DNA of 64,000 bases from Fodinibacter sp963763015 (GTDB lineage: Bacteria; Actinomycetota; Actinomycetes; Actinomycetales; Dermatophilaceae): NCBI GenBank assembly GCA_963763015.1, contig CAVXML010000007.1, positions 372,001 to 436,000 of the forward strand, given 5' to 3'. Below, in pieces: positions 27,071-38,453 of the stretch (position 1 is its first letter; each line of letters begins with the position of its first letter). A program made the translations under genes and the position numbers. Under the pieces are notes generated by a model. It saw only the letters and a program-made list of their open reading frames with translations. It searched no databases and was not told the DNA's origin.

Positions 27071-27907
27071 ATGAGCGGCGGTGTCCTCGTGCTGGCGGCG
27101 ACCCCGATCGGCGACCCGCGGGACGCGTCCCCTCGGCTGGCCGACGAGCTGCGCGCCGCCCACGTGGTCGCCGCCGAGGACACCCGCCGGTTGCGCCGGC
27201 TGTGCACGGAGCTCGGAGTCGCCCCGACGGGACAGGTCGTCTCGTTCCACGAGCACAACGAGGCCGACCGCACGCCCGAGCTGGTCGACCGGCTGCGCGC
27301 GGGCGCACGGGTGCTCGTCGTGACGGATGCCGGGATGCCGTCCGTCTCCGACCCGGGCTTCCGTCTCGTGAGCGCCGCGGTCGAGAACGGGGTGCAGGTC
27401 ACCGGCGTACCGGGGCCGTCGGCGGTGCTCATGGCCCTGGCCGTCTCCGGGCTGCCCGTCGACCGCTTCTGCTTCGAGGGGTTCCTCCCGCGTCGTGCCG
27501 GCGAACGGCGAAGCGCCCTCGCGGCGCTCGCGACCGAACCGAGGACCATGGTGTTCTTCGAGGCGCCCCATCGCACGGCGCGGACGCTGGAGGCGATGGC
27601 GCAGGTGTTCGGCCCCGACCGCCGGGGCGCGGTGTGCCGCGAGCTGACCAAGACCTACGAGGAGATCCGGCGGGGAACCCTCGAGGAGCTGCTCGGCTGG
27701 GCGGCGGACGGGGTTCGCGGCGAGGTGACCCTCGTCGTCGCCGGAGCTCCCCGAGCCGTCGCCGACCTGGAGGGCCAGCTCGAGGCGGTGAGGGAGCGCG
27801 TCGCTGCGGGCGAGCGCCTCAAGGACGTCTGCGCCGACGTCGCTGCGGCGACCGGGCTGTCGAGGAAGGCGCTGTACGACGCCGTGGTGGCCCGGCCCAA
27901 GGCCTGA
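27071..27907 (+). CDS. rsmI: 16S rRNA (cytidine1402-2'-O)-methyltransferase RsmI
   Basis: 278 residues. Tetrapyrrole-methylase fold: VLVLAATPIGDPRDASPRLA at the N-terminus, AEDTRRLRRLC, the SAM-binding DAGMPSVSDPGFRLV and GVPGPSAVLMALAVSGLP, then FEAPHRTARTLEAM. It 2'-O-methylates C1402 in the ribosomal P site. The last 50 residues form the family's helical extension with RKALYDAVV. No ribosome site is visible; GAGGAT ends 6 nt before the ATG, a poor version of the leaderless -10. Confidence 0.93.
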   Translation: MSGGVLVLAATPIGDPRDASPRLADELRAAHVVAAEDTRRLRRLCTELGVAPTGQVVSFHEHNEADRTPELVDRLRAGARVLVVTDAGMPSVSDPGFRLVSAAVENGVQVTGVPGPSAVLMALAVSGLPVDRFCFEGFLPRRAGERRSALAALATEPRTMVFFEAPHRTARTLEAMAQVFGPDRRGAVCRELTKTYEEIRRGTLEELLGWAADGVRGEVTLVVAGAPRAVADLEGQLEAVRERVAAGERLKDVCADVAAATGLSRKALYDAVVARPKA

Positions 27908-27948
27908 CGCCGGTGCACGTCCTGCAGCCCGGATCCTCGCTCAGCGGC

Positions 27949-28001
27949 CCCGGTGCGTGTGTGAATCGGCGTCCGGGCGCGTGGTTCCCACACGCACCGG
28001 G
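27949..28001 (+). terminator. Hairpin with 13-bp arms after rsmI
   Basis: CCCGGTGCGTGTG (27949-27961) pairs exactly with CACACGCACCGGG (27989-28001). It separates rsmI from the sdh promoter. Confidence 0.6.
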
Positions 28002-28137
28002 CGGGCAGGTGCTGGACCGGGGGGGCGGCGAACCGGGCGCACACGGCATCCGGCGGGGTGGAGTACCAGCTGGTAACCGGGCCAATGTCACATTGGACGC
28101 CGGCGGTCCCGCCCTCGCCCCGGTGGGTGCCCCCGAC

Positions 28138-28143
28138 TACCCT
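28138..28143 (+). promoter_or_regulatory. -10 element, leaderless sdhC
   Basis: TACCCT followed by 7 nt and the GTG of sdhC. No ribosome site lies between them. Confidence 0.5.
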
Positions 28144-28150
28144 GCTCAAC

Positions 28151-28858
28151 GTGGCCACAACGACTGCTCGCGCACGTCCCGCGTCGGCCCGTCGCACCAC
28201 CATCGCCCTCAAGATCCTGATGGCCGGGACCGGGCTGGTGTTCGTCGGGTACCTCCTGCTGCACATGTACGGCAACCTCAAGGCGATCTCGGGCGAGGAG
28301 GCGTTCAACACCTACGCCGAGCACCTGCGGACCTTCGGTGAGCCGATCCTCCCGTACGGCGGGCTGCTCTGGATCGTGCGCGTCGTCCTTCTCGTCAGCC
28401 TCGTGGGGCACGCCTATGCCGCGTTCGCCCTGTGGGCCCGCGCCGGCAACGCGCGACGCACGAAGTACGCAGCGGGCAAGGCCGCCCTGCGGACCGGGTG
28501 GATGCGGTGGGGCGGGGTCTTCCTGCTCCTCTTCCTCGTGTGGCACCTGCTGCACTTCACGATCGTCAGGATCTCGCCCAACCCCGACGCGACCGGTCCG
28601 AACGTGGAGAACAACCCGTACCAGCTCCTCGTCGCCAGCTTCCAGGTGCCGTGGATGACGCTGATCTACGCCCTCGCGATGGTGGCGCTCGCGCTGCACC
28701 TCTCCCACGGGGTGTTCAGCGCCATGCAGACGCTCGGGTGGACCAGCAGCCCGGCCTCCTACCGCCGGGCGCAGCTGCTGGGCAACGTGTCGGCCGTCGT
28801 CATCGCCGGTGGGTTCCTGCTCACCCCGCTCCTCATCCTCGTCGGCGTCATCGACTGA
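28151..28858 (+). CDS. sdhC: Succinate dehydrogenase cytochrome b subunit SdhC
   Basis: 235 residues, five membrane helices, the single-subunit anchor of the cytochrome b558 type. Haem-ligand His residues are visible in GYLLLHMYGNLKAIS, VSLVGHAYAAF, FLVWHLLHFTIVR and LALHLSHGVFSAMQTLG. It passes electrons between the iron-sulfur subunit and menaquinone. First gene of sdhCAB; sdhA follows after 11 nt. The GTG start fits both the family N-terminus and the upstream -10; an earlier in-frame ATG would add about 30 unlikely residues. Confidence 0.92.
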   Translation: MATTTARARPASARRTTIALKILMAGTGLVFVGYLLLHMYGNLKAISGEEAFNTYAEHLRTFGEPILPYGGLLWIVRVVLLVSLVGHAYAAFALWARAGNARRTKYAAGKAALRTGWMRWGGVFLLLFLVWHLLHFTIVRISPNPDATGPNVENNPYQLLVASFQVPWMTLIYALAMVALALHLSHGVFSAMQTLGWTSSPASYRRAQLLGNVSAVVIAGGFLLTPLLILVGVID

Positions 28859-28869
28859 AGGCAGTGACC

Positions 28870-30870
<2,001 letters not shown>

Positions 30871-30967
30871 CGCACGGGGGGCTCCGGCCCTCATGGACCC
30901 TCCGCCGGTCCACGAGGGGCCACCAGCCCCGCACCCCCCGACGGTCCACGACGCAAGGAACAGGCGC

Positions 30968-31711
30968 ATGAACCTCACCCTCAGAATCTGGCGTCAGGCC
31001 GGACCACGCCACAAGGGCGAGCTCACGACCTACAAGGTCAAGGACATCAGCCCCGACATGAGCTTCCTCGAGATGCTCGACGTCCTCAACGAGCAGCTCA
31101 ACGCCGCCGGGGAGGAGCCCATCGCCTTCGACTCGGACTGTCGTGAGGGCATCTGCGGCACCTGCGGGCTGATGATCTCGGGTGAGGCCCACGGGCCGGA
31201 GAAGACGACCACCTGCCAGCTGCACATGCGCAGCTTCTCCGACGGCGAGGTCATCACGATCGAGCCGTGGCGGGCCAACGCCTTCCCGGTCATCAAGGAC
31301 CTCGTCGTCGACCGCGGGTCGTTCGACCGGATCATCCAGGCCGGCGGCTACATCTCCGTCAACACCGGCTCCGCGCCGGATGCCCACGCGACGCCGGTAC
31401 CGAAGCCGAACGCCGACCGCGCGTTCCAGGCCGCTGAGTGCATCCAGTGCGGTGCCTGCGTGGCGGCCTGTCCGAACGCCAGCGCCATGCTGTTCCTCGG
31501 CGCCAAGGTGACGCACCTCGCCGAGCTCCCGCAGGGCCAGCCCGAGCGGATGTCGAGGGTCGTGAGGATGGTCGACCAGCACGACGCCGAGGGGTTCGGC
31601 GGGTGCACGAACGTCGGTGCGTGCTCCCAGGCGTGCCCGAAGGGAATCCCCCAGGACGTCATCTCGACCCTCAACCACGACCTGCGGAGCGCGCTGCGCG
31701 GCGCGGGCTGA
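30968..31711 (+). CDS. sdhB: Succinate dehydrogenase iron-sulfur subunit SdhB
   Basis: 247 residues. [2Fe-2S] ligands in DSDCREGICGTCGLMI with a further Cys in TTTCQLHMRSF; [4Fe-4S] and [3Fe-4S] ligands in CIQCGACVAACPNA and CTNVGACSQACPKGIPQDVI. It relays electrons from FAD to the membrane haem. AAGGAA precedes the ATG by 6 nt. The 97-nt gap after sdhA contains only low-complexity Pro/His-coding sequence. Confidence 0.95.
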   Translation: MNLTLRIWRQAGPRHKGELTTYKVKDISPDMSFLEMLDVLNEQLNAAGEEPIAFDSDCREGICGTCGLMISGEAHGPEKTTTCQLHMRSFSDGEVITIEPWRANAFPVIKDLVVDRGSFDRIIQAGGYISVNTGSAPDAHATPVPKPNADRAFQAAECIQCGACVAACPNASAMLFLGAKVTHLAELPQGQPERMSRVVRMVDQHDAEGFGGCTNVGACSQACPKGIPQDVISTLNHDLRSALRGAG

Positions 31712-31731
31712 CCGGGCCCGCCGCCACGGGC

Positions 31732-31752
31732 GGATGCCGTGCACCGGCATCC
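31732..31752. terminator. Small hairpin between sdhB and CPBP gene
   Basis: GGATGCCG (31732-31739) pairs with CGGCATCC (31745-31752) across a 5-nt loop. It sits between two convergent genes and may stop both. The arms are also two copies of the abundant GGATGCC heptamer. Confidence 0.4.
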
Positions 31753-31775
31753 GGTGCCAGCCTCGCGACCCAGCC

Positions 31776-32519
31776 TCACAACCAGCTGAGCCGGTCCCGG
31801 AGCAGGGAGTAGCCGACGAAGGCCACGACGTCGAGCACGGTGTGCGCGATGACGAGGGGCATGACCCGGCGCGTCCGCGTGTAGACCCACCCGAAGGCCA
31901 GGCCCATGACGAGGTTGCCGACGAACCCGCCGAAGCCCTGGTACAGGTGGTAGCAGCCACGGATGACCGCGCTCGTCACGATGACCTGCCAGGTCGTCCA
32001 CCCCACCTGGCCCCAGCGTCGGAAGAGGTAGCCGACCATGACGACCTCCTCGAGCACGGCGTTCTGGGCCGCAGCGAGGACGAGCACCGGGACCGTCCAC
32101 CACGCCTCGGCCAGGTTGCTGGCCGCCACGGTCGTGTTGAGGTCCAGCGCCTTCGCGCCGGCGTAGAGGGCCAGGCCGGGGATGCCGATCACCGCGGCGA
32201 GGAGTGCCCCCCGGGCGAGGTCCTGGCCCGGGCGGCGGAGGTCGAAGCCCATGGTGTGCGGCTCGTCCGGGTCGTCACGACGCAGCAGGTGCAGCGCGAG
32301 CAGCACGGGCACGAGGGCGAGCACGATGCCGGTGAGCTGGTACGCGAGGTCCAGCCACGGGCGGTCCGGCGTGACCGACGAGTTCATCGCCGTCGTCTGC
32401 CGCCCCAGGGCCTCGACACGGGTCAGCCGGTCGAGGATGCGCAGGAGCGACCAGACCGCAGAGGCGCCCAGGGACACCCCGAGCACGAGCCACGTCTCGG
32501 TGAGGTGCTGGCGCCGCAT
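31776..32519 (-). CDS. CPBP-family intramembrane protease (Rce1-like)
   Basis: 247 residues, about seven membrane helices. The three conserved motifs are present: NAVLEEVVMVGYLFRR (EE and R), RGCYHLYQGFGGF (His) and MPLVIAHTVLDVV (His/Asp). In bacteria such proteins act in bacteriocin self-immunity, prenyl-protein-like processing or unknown membrane proteolysis. No bacteriocin gene is seen nearby. ATG start is 7 nt after TAGCCT. Confidence 0.87.
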   Translation of the reverse strand: MRRQHLTETWLVLGVSLGASAVWSLLRILDRLTRVEALGRQTTAMNSSVTPDRPWLDLAYQLTGIVLALVPVLLALHLLRRDDPDEPHTMGFDLRRPGQDLARGALLAAVIGIPGLALYAGAKALDLNTTVAASNLAEAWWTVPVLVLAAAQNAVLEEVVMVGYLFRRWGQVGWTTWQVIVTSAVIRGCYHLYQGFGGFVGNLVMGLAFGWVYTRTRRVMPLVIAHTVLDVVAFVGYSLLRDRLSWL

Positions 32520-32526
32520 GCCCGAC

Positions 32527-32532
32527 AGGCTA
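32527..32532 (-). promoter_or_regulatory. -10 element, leaderless CPBP gene
   Basis: TAGCCT (minus strand), 7 nt before the ATG. Confidence 0.5.
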
Positions 32533-32712
32533 TGCCGGGCCGCGGATGCCGTGCCTCGGCACCCGTGTCGGCCACGGGTCAGGGGTGCTCGGACCCACCA
32601 CGGCTCGCTGTCCGGCGAGGCCTTCGGGTCACGATCCCGGCTCGACGCGGTCAAGACGTCGAGCCCGCCACGCGGGGCTTCAGCGGTCCGCGGCGGTGGC
32701 CGGCGCCCGACC

Positions 32713-32718
32713 TACGAT
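32713..32718 (+). promoter_or_regulatory. -10 element for lipoprotein gene
   Basis: TACGAT about 30 nt before the lipoprotein GTG; leaves a short leader that contains the CAGGAGG ribosome site. Confidence 0.4.
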
Positions 32719-32747
32719 GGCCCTGCCGTGGACCCCAGGAGGATGCC

Positions 32748-33539
32748 GTGACCCCCCGCTCGTCCCATCGAGTCGCCGGTGCTGCGCTCGCCGTCCTCGT
32801 GTTGGCCGGGTGCAGCGGGGAAGGCGAGCCCGAGGCGCCGGTCGGCAGCACAGCGGCCCCGACCGGCACCGGGGGAGGCGGCAGCACCTCGCCCTCGCCA
32901 TTGCCATCGCCATCGGAGTCGACGTCGGAGTCTGCGGGACCTACCGCGGCAGAGGTGTTCCGGACCGCTCGCGCCGCCGCGCTCGCCGCCGAATCCGGAC
33001 GGGTGACCGGGAGCGTGCGCCACGAGGGCAAGATCCTCGACATCGACGTCGAGGGCGCGGCCGACGGGGGGAACCAGAGGGTGTTGATCACCACCGAGGG
33101 CGCTGGCACCTCCGAGGTCGTCATGGCCGACGGTCGCTACTGGCTGGGCGGTGACGAGGCATTCTGGGCGGAGCAGACCGGTGATCCGGGGGCGGGCCGG
33201 GAGATGGTCGGCAAGTACGTCGCCATCGACGAGTCGGCGGCGACCGAGCTGGGCTCGTACAGCCTGGGTGGAGTCCTCAACGACTTCTTCGGTCACCCCC
33301 TCGTGTCCCCCGTCCTCGAGTCCGACCGGACTCCCGCCGCGGAGACCGCGCTCGAGGGACGGCCGGCGTTCCTGATCGGACGGGAGGGCGGAGCACGCCT
33401 GTGGGTGGCTGCCGACGGCAGCGGCATGGTGCTGCGGGCCGAGGGCCCCCCGGGTGCACCGACCGACCTGGTGTTCAGCGACTGGGGACGGGCGAGGACC
33501 TTCACGCCGCCACCGGCCTCGGCCGTCGTCGAGGGCTGA
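32748..33539 (+). CDS. Putative LppX/LprG-like lipoprotein
   Basis: 263 residues. Signal peptide with lipobox LVLAGC, then a disordered Gly/Ser/Pro linker (residues 25-65), then a folded domain beginning AEVFRTARAAALAAESGRVT and including MADGRYWLGGDEAFW and YVAIDESAATELGSYSL. The pattern of a short helix followed by antiparallel strands resembles LolA-like lipoproteins such as LppX/LprG, which carry lipids to the outer envelope; identity is low and this is inference. GTG start with CAGGAGG upstream. Confidence 0.65.
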   Translation: MTPRSSHRVAGAALAVLVLAGCSGEGEPEAPVGSTAAPTGTGGGGSTSPSPLPSPSESTSESAGPTAAEVFRTARAAALAAESGRVTGSVRHEGKILDIDVEGAADGGNQRVLITTEGAGTSEVVMADGRYWLGGDEAFWAEQTGDPGAGREMVGKYVAIDESAATELGSYSLGGVLNDFFGHPLVSPVLESDRTPAAETALEGRPAFLIGREGGARLWVAADGSGMVLRAEGPPGAPTDLVFSDWGRARTFTPPPASAVVEG

Positions 33540-33590
33540 ACCCGCCCCCTGCCCCGTGGTTCGACCCGCGCGACCGCGGGGAGGACCGGG

Positions 33591-34190
33591 CTAGGTGATG
33601 GTGTAGCTCTGCTCGCGCCGCCGGCGCCATCTCCTCGCCCGGAGCCACATCCAGATGAGCAGCCACGCGAGCAGGGCGAGTGCCACGATGACGAGCACCG
33701 GGGTGAGGATCGCGATGAGGGACAACCCGATCGAGGCGCCGTCCTCCACTGTCGAGACGACCGGTGCGCCCGTGCCGAGGGTCCCCGCGTTGACGACCGG
33801 GCGGGCCGCCATCTTGCCCGCATGGACCAAACCCGAGACGAGAACGCCCAGCACGACCGAGAACCAGGTGTTCTCCTCCACCCACGGTGAGTTGTCGAAC
33901 TCCGAGGCGGCCGTCGAGGCGGCGAAGATGAGGCCACCCACGCTGGGCCGGATGAAGGTCTGGATCGTGTCGTTGATGGTGTCGACCGCGGGGATCTTGT
34001 CGAGCACGACCTCGGTCGCCAGGAGGACCGCGCCGATGCCGATCGCCCAGTTGCTCTCGATCCACTCGTAGCCGCTCGGGAGCACGATGTAGTCGGTGAA
34101 CCGGGCGACGAGGGCCACGATGAGGAACGGGATGTAGGCGTTGAGTCCCGCTGCGGCGGACAGCCCCATCCCGGTGAGGGCGGCGAGCAC
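33591..34190 (-). CDS. DUF4126 membrane protein
   Basis: 199 residues, about five membrane helices. Starts ALTGMGLSAAAGLNAYIPFL and includes PSVGGLIFAASTA, VVLGVLVSGLVHAGKMAARP and a C-terminal helix before the basic end RRWRRRREQ. This matches DUF4126 proteins, which have no known function. GTG start has GGGAAGGG at good spacing; the frame upstream is open for about 60 residues but has no family-like sequence. Confidence 0.75.
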   Translation of the reverse strand: MLAALTGMGLSAAAGLNAYIPFLIVALVARFTDYIVLPSGYEWIESNWAIGIGAVLLATEVVLDKIPAVDTINDTIQTFIRPSVGGLIFAASTAASEFDNSPWVEENTWFSVVLGVLVSGLVHAGKMAARPVVNAGTLGTGAPVVSTVEDGASIGLSLIAILTPVLVIVALALLAWLLIWMWLRARRWRRRREQSYTIT

Positions 34191-34315
34191 GGCGATCCCT
34201 TCCCTGGCACCGCCGACCGCGCAGGACGGTCGGGCCGCACGGCCATGCGCGGCACCCCGAGCGTAGCCCCGGTGTGCCGCAGCCGGGCCGGTCCGGGGAC
34301 CCTTCGGGCTCCGCC

Positions 34316-34321
34316 TAGGAT
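34316..34321 (+). promoter_or_regulatory. -10 element, leaderless metG
   Basis: TAGGAT followed by 8 nt and the ATG of metG. Confidence 0.45.
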
Positions 34322-34329
34322 CAGGGTCC

Positions 34330-36132
34330 ATGAAGGTCCTCTCCGCCGTCGCCTGGCCGTATGCCAACGGTCCGCGCCACCTGGGCCACGTCGCCGGGTT
34401 CGGTGTGCCCTCGGACGTCTTCAGCCGCTACATGCGGATGGCGGGCCACGACGTGCTCATGGTGAGCGGTTCCGACGAGCACGGAACGCCGATCCTCGTG
34501 CTTGCCGACCAGGCAGAGGTCACCCCCCGAGCGTTCGTCGACACCAACCACGCGGTCATCGCGAGCGAGCTCACCGACCTCGGCTGCTCGTACGACCTCT
34601 ACACCCGCACGACGACCGCCAACCACTACGCGGTGGCCCAGGAGCTCTTCCTCCAGGTCTGGCGCAACGGGTACATGGTCGAGCAGACGACGCAGGGAGC
34701 CATCTCCCCTTCCACCGGGCGCACGCTGCCCGACCGCTACATCGAGGGCACCTGCCCGATCTGCGGCTTCGGCGAGGCGCGCGGGGACCAGTGCGACAAC
34801 TGCGGCAACCAGCTCGATCCCACCGACCTCATCGATCCGCGCAGCCGGATCAACGGCGAGACACCGGAGTTCGTCGAGACCCAGCACTTCCTTCTCGACC
34901 TGCCGGCCCTCGCCGATGCGCTGCGTGGGTGGCTCGAGGAGCGGGAGGCGTCCGGGACGTGGCGGCCCAACGTGATCCGGTTCAGCCTCAACATCCTCGA
35001 CGACATCCGGCCGCGGGCGATGACGCGCGACATCGACTGGGGCATCCCGGTACCGCTGGACGGGTGGCGCGACAACCCCAGCAAGCGCCTGTACGTCTGG
35101 TTCGACGCCGTCATCGGCTACCTCTCGGCATCCGTCGAGTGGGCTCGCCGCCACGGTGACACCGACCGGTGGCGTGAGTGGTGGAACGACCCGGACGCCC
35201 TCTCGTACTACTTCATGGGCAAGGACAACATCACGTTCCACTCCCAGATCTGGCCGGCCGAGCTGCTGGCGTATGCCGGCAAGGGCAGCCGGGGCGGGGA
35301 GCCCGGCGTCTACGGCGAGCTGAACCTGCCCACCGAGGTCGTCTCGAGCGAGTACCTCACGATGGAGGGCAGGCAGTTCTCCACGTCCCGCGGGTACACC
35401 GTCCTGGTGCGGCACGTCCTGGACCGGTACGGGCCCGACGGCATCCGCTACTTCATCTGCGCCGCCGGCCCCGAGAGCCACGACGCCAACTTCACCTGGC
35501 GGGAGTTCGTGCAGCGCAACAACTCCGAGCTCGTCGCCGGGTGGGGCAACCTCGTCTCCCGCACGGCCGCCATGGTGGCCAAGAGCTTCGGGGGGATCCC
35601 CGCCCCCGGCCCGCTCGAGCCGGTCGACGAGGACGTCCGGGCCGTGGTGCTCGCCGGCTTCGGCAGCGTGGGGGGCATGCTCGAACGGCACCGCCAGAAG
35701 GCCGCGATCGCCGAGGCGATGCGCGTCGTGGGTGAGGTGAACGCGTACGTGTCGCGCACCGAGCCGTTCAAGCTCAAGGGCGAGGACCAGCGGGAACGGC
35801 TCGCCACCGTGCTGCACACCCTGGTGCAGTGCGTGTCCGACCTCAACACCATGCTCGCCCCGTTCCTCCCGCACGCCTCGAACCGGGTGCACGCCGTGCT
35901 CGGTGGCGAGGGAGAGTTCAGTCCGTTGCCCCGCCTGGCGACGGTGACCGGTCTCGACGAGGGCGACGAAGGGCGCACCTACCCGGTCATCACCGGGGAC
36001 TACTCCACGACGCCACGGTGGGAGTCGCGACCGGTCGTCGTCGGCACCCCCATCACGAAGCCGGAACCGGTGTTCACCAAGCTCGACGAGTCGGTGGTCG
36101 ACGAGGAGCTGGCCCTGGCGGCAGGCGACTGA
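34330..36132 (+). CDS. metG: Methionyl-tRNA synthetase
   Basis: 600 residues. Class I synthetase with HLGH in GPRHLGHVAGFGVPSDVF (the HIGH motif), a four-Cys zinc knuckle (CPICGF and CDNCGN), and the KMSKS loop in the variant form GRQFSTSRG. The C-terminal helical domain binds the anticodon. No tRNA-binding EMAP domain is fused at the end. The gene starts the conserved run metG-tatD-rpfB-rsmA-ispE. Confidence 0.95.
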   Translation: MKVLSAVAWPYANGPRHLGHVAGFGVPSDVFSRYMRMAGHDVLMVSGSDEHGTPILVLADQAEVTPRAFVDTNHAVIASELTDLGCSYDLYTRTTTANHYAVAQELFLQVWRNGYMVEQTTQGAISPSTGRTLPDRYIEGTCPICGFGEARGDQCDNCGNQLDPTDLIDPRSRINGETPEFVETQHFLLDLPALADALRGWLEEREASGTWRPNVIRFSLNILDDIRPRAMTRDIDWGIPVPLDGWRDNPSKRLYVWFDAVIGYLSASVEWARRHGDTDRWREWWNDPDALSYYFMGKDNITFHSQIWPAELLAYAGKGSRGGEPGVYGELNLPTEVVSSEYLTMEGRQFSTSRGYTVLVRHVLDRYGPDGIRYFICAAGPESHDANFTWREFVQRNNSELVAGWGNLVSRTAAMVAKSFGGIPAPGPLEPVDEDVRAVVLAGFGSVGGMLERHRQKAAIAEAMRVVGEVNAYVSRTEPFKLKGEDQRERLATVLHTLVQCVSDLNTMLAPFLPHASNRVHAVLGGEGEFSPLPRLATVTGLDEGDEGRTYPVITGDYSTTPRWESRPVVVGTPITKPEPVFTKLDESVVDEELALAAGD

Positions 36133-36196
36133 CCGGTGACATCGCAGCCGAGCCGGCGGGGAGCTGCCCCACCCACCCGACCCGCTGCCGATCGCG

Positions 36197-36991
36197 GTGG
36201 CCGACAACCACACCCACCTCGACATCCGGCGGGATGGCGACGAGGTGAGCGTGGAGGACCTCGAACCGGTGCTGTCGGATGCCGCCGCGGTCGGGGTCGA
36301 CCGCGTCGTCCAGATCGGGTGCGACCCCGCCGGTGCACGGTTCGCCGTGGCCGCCGCCGAGCGGTATGCCGGTGTGCTCGCCGGCGTGGCACTGCACCCC
36401 AACGAGGTGCCTGCCCTGGCCGCGAGCGGCCGGCTCGCGACGGCATCCGCCGAGATCGAGCGGTTGGCAGCGCACCCGCGCGTGCGAGTCGTGGGGGAGA
36501 CGGGCCTCGACTACTTCCGTACCGGGCGGGACGGCGTCCCGGCGCAGCAGGAGGCGTTCCGGTGGCACATCGACCTGGCCAAGCGGCTCGACCGGACCCT
36601 GCAGATCCACGACCGCGACAGCCACGACGACGTCCTGCGGGTGCTCGCCGAGGAGGGTGCCCCGGAGCGGACGGTGATGCACTGCTTCAGCGGTGGTCCG
36701 GCGATGGCACGCGAGTGCGTCGAGCGGGGATACCACCTGTCGTTCAGCGGGACGGTGACGTTCCGCAGCGCCGGGCCTCTCCGGGACGCGCTCGCCGTGA
36801 CCCCACTCGAGCTGCTGCTCGTCGAGACCGATGCCCCCTACCTGACGCCCCACCCCTGGCGCGGAGCCCCGAACAGCCCCGCCCTGGTGCCGTTGACCGT
36901 CCGGGCGATGGCGTCGGTCCTCGGCGTGGCGGTTCCGACCCTCTGTGAGGCGCTGAGCGACAACGCCGAAAGGCTCTACGGGCCGTGGTGA
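36197..36991 (+). CDS. tatD: TatD-family metal-dependent deoxyribonuclease
   Basis: 264 residues. TIM-barrel hydrolase with metal ligands in DNHTHLDI, the Glu in VVGETGLDYFR, LQIHDRDSHDDVL and HCFSGGPAMA, and the late Asp in LVETDAPYLTPHPWRG. TatD enzymes are 3'-5' exonucleases acting in DNA repair and turnover. The GTG start gives VADNHTHLDI directly; the in-frame region before it (PLPIA) is open but lacks a start codon. Confidence 0.92.
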   Translation: MADNHTHLDIRRDGDEVSVEDLEPVLSDAAAVGVDRVVQIGCDPAGARFAVAAAERYAGVLAGVALHPNEVPALAASGRLATASAEIERLAAHPRVRVVGETGLDYFRTGRDGVPAQQEAFRWHIDLAKRLDRTLQIHDRDSHDDVLRVLAEEGAPERTVMHCFSGGPAMARECVERGYHLSFSGTVTFRSAGPLRDALAVTPLELLLVETDAPYLTPHPWRGAPNSPALVPLTVRAMASVLGVAVPTLCEALSDNAERLYGPW

Positions 36992-37293
36992 GCCGCCGCC
37001 GGCCGCCGTCGTGACGCACGTCTCCTGACGGATGTGGCGCTCGTGACCTCTGAGGCCGATGAGGTGAACAACCTCCCACCGCGCCGTTACCGAAATTTGA
37101 TCTTGGCCCGACGGCTCATGCACAGTGGAGGGAATGGCCGGGGCCGGATCGCCTCGGACGACACGTGTGACCGCCCTGTGCCGCTGCCGCCGCAGGGCCG
37201 GCCCGCACGCAGGCGCATCCGACCACGGAGCACCTGGCCGCCAGACGGCTGCGTCCGACGCCGGTGCCCGGAAGGCACGACCCAGGAGCACCT
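36992..37293. other. 302-nt leader region of rpfB
   Basis: No gene seen. It holds an AT-rich island with a TTGATC hexamer near 37097 that could be a -35, but no convincing -10 follows. The right half is very GC-rich with many self-complementary CGGC/GCCG blocks, so a structured 5' leader is likely. I looked for the c-di-AMP (ydaO) riboswitch known before some actinobacterial rpf genes and could not match its core. Confidence 0.4.
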
Positions 37294-38415
37294 GTGCAGT
37301 TCTCACGTCCCGTTCGTTCCGCCGTCCAAGGTGTCGCCGCGCTCGTCGTGGCCGCCGGGTCGGTGGGCGTGGCCATCTACGACAAGGCCGTGGAGGTCTC
37401 CGTCGACGGGCAGACCAGCTCGGTCCACGTCTTCGGGTCCACCGTGGCCGACGTCCTGGAGAAGCAGGACATCGAGGTGGGCGAGCACGACGTCGTCGTG
37501 CCCTCGCCCTCCTCGTCGGTCAGCGACGGTGACCGCATCTCCGTGCGCTACGGCCGCCAGCTCACGGTGAACGTCGACGGCACCACCCGGACCTACTGGA
37601 CCACGGCCCTGAACGTCGACGAGGCGCTCACCGAGCTGGGTATCCGGGCCGACGGCGCCGTCCTCTCGGCGTCGCGCTCCCAGCCCCTGGGCCGTCAGGG
37701 GCTCGCGGTGTCGCTGACCACTCCGAAGAAGCTCACCGTCGTTGCCGACGGCAAGACCCGGACCGTCACCACGATCAACCCCAAGGTGTCCGGTGTCCTC
37801 GCCGAGCTCGACATCAGCCGGGGCGCCCTGGACCGCGTCACCCCGTCCCTCGACGCCGCCCCGGCCCCGGGGATGAAGATCGTCGTGCAGCGGGTCGTCG
37901 TCAAGAAGGAGACCGCGACCGAGGCGATCCCCTACACGACGACCAAGCAGAAGGACGCCTCTCTCTACGAGGGCCAGACCAAGGTCGTCACTCCCGGCAA
38001 GGCGGGCAAGAAGACCGTGGTCCGTGAGGTCACCTACGTCGACGGCAAGAAGTCGAAGGCCACCGTCCTCTCGTCCAAGACCCTCGCCGAGCCGACCACG
38101 GCAGTCGTCAAGGTCGGCACCAAGGAGCGCGCGGTCGCCTCGGCCGGCAACACCTCCGGCGCGGGCATCAACCTCGCGAACGCCGCCATGTGGGACCGCA
38201 TCGCCGAGTGCGAGTCCGGCGGCAACTGGAGCATCAACACCGGCAACGGGTACTACGGCGGCCTCCAGTTCGCCACCGCGTCGTGGCTCGCCAACGGCGG
38301 TGACGACTTCGCGCCGCGCGCCGACCTCGCGTCACGCGCGGAGCAGATCACCGTCGCCAACCGGTACTACGCCAAGGCGGGTCTCTCGCCCTGGGGCTGC
38401 GCGCACGCCGCCTGA
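37294..38415 (+). CDS. rpfB: Resuscitation-promoting factor RpfB-like
   Basis: 373 residues. After an N-terminal membrane/signal segment come three DUF348 (ubiquitin-like) repeats, about 32-86, 87-143 and 144-200, each with a V-x-V-D-G-x-T opening; one G5 domain (about 200-275) ; and a C-terminal transglycosylase domain (WDRIAECESGGNW, with catalytic Glu; YYGGLQFATASWLANGG; SPWGCA). It cleaves peptidoglycan and wakes dormant cells. GTG start has CCAGGAG 6 nt upstream. Domain order is that of mycobacterial RpfB. Confidence 0.95.
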   Translation: MQFSRPVRSAVQGVAALVVAAGSVGVAIYDKAVEVSVDGQTSSVHVFGSTVADVLEKQDIEVGEHDVVVPSPSSSVSDGDRISVRYGRQLTVNVDGTTRTYWTTALNVDEALTELGIRADGAVLSASRSQPLGRQGLAVSLTTPKKLTVVADGKTRTVTTINPKVSGVLAELDISRGALDRVTPSLDAAPAPGMKIVVQRVVVKKETATEAIPYTTTKQKDASLYEGQTKVVTPGKAGKKTVVREVTYVDGKKSKATVLSSKTLAEPTTAVVKVGTKERAVASAGNTSGAGINLANAAMWDRIAECESGGNWSINTGNGYYGGLQFATASWLANGGDDFAPRADLASRAEQITVANRYYAKAGLSPWGCAHAA

Positions 38416-38453
38416 CCCGGGACACCGGGCACGTCCTGCCCCATGCCGGAATC

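Noticed and set aside
36992..37293. c-di-AMP (ydaO) riboswitch before rpfB
   Set aside because: Known upstream of some actinobacterial rpf genes, but the conserved core could not be matched here by eye.
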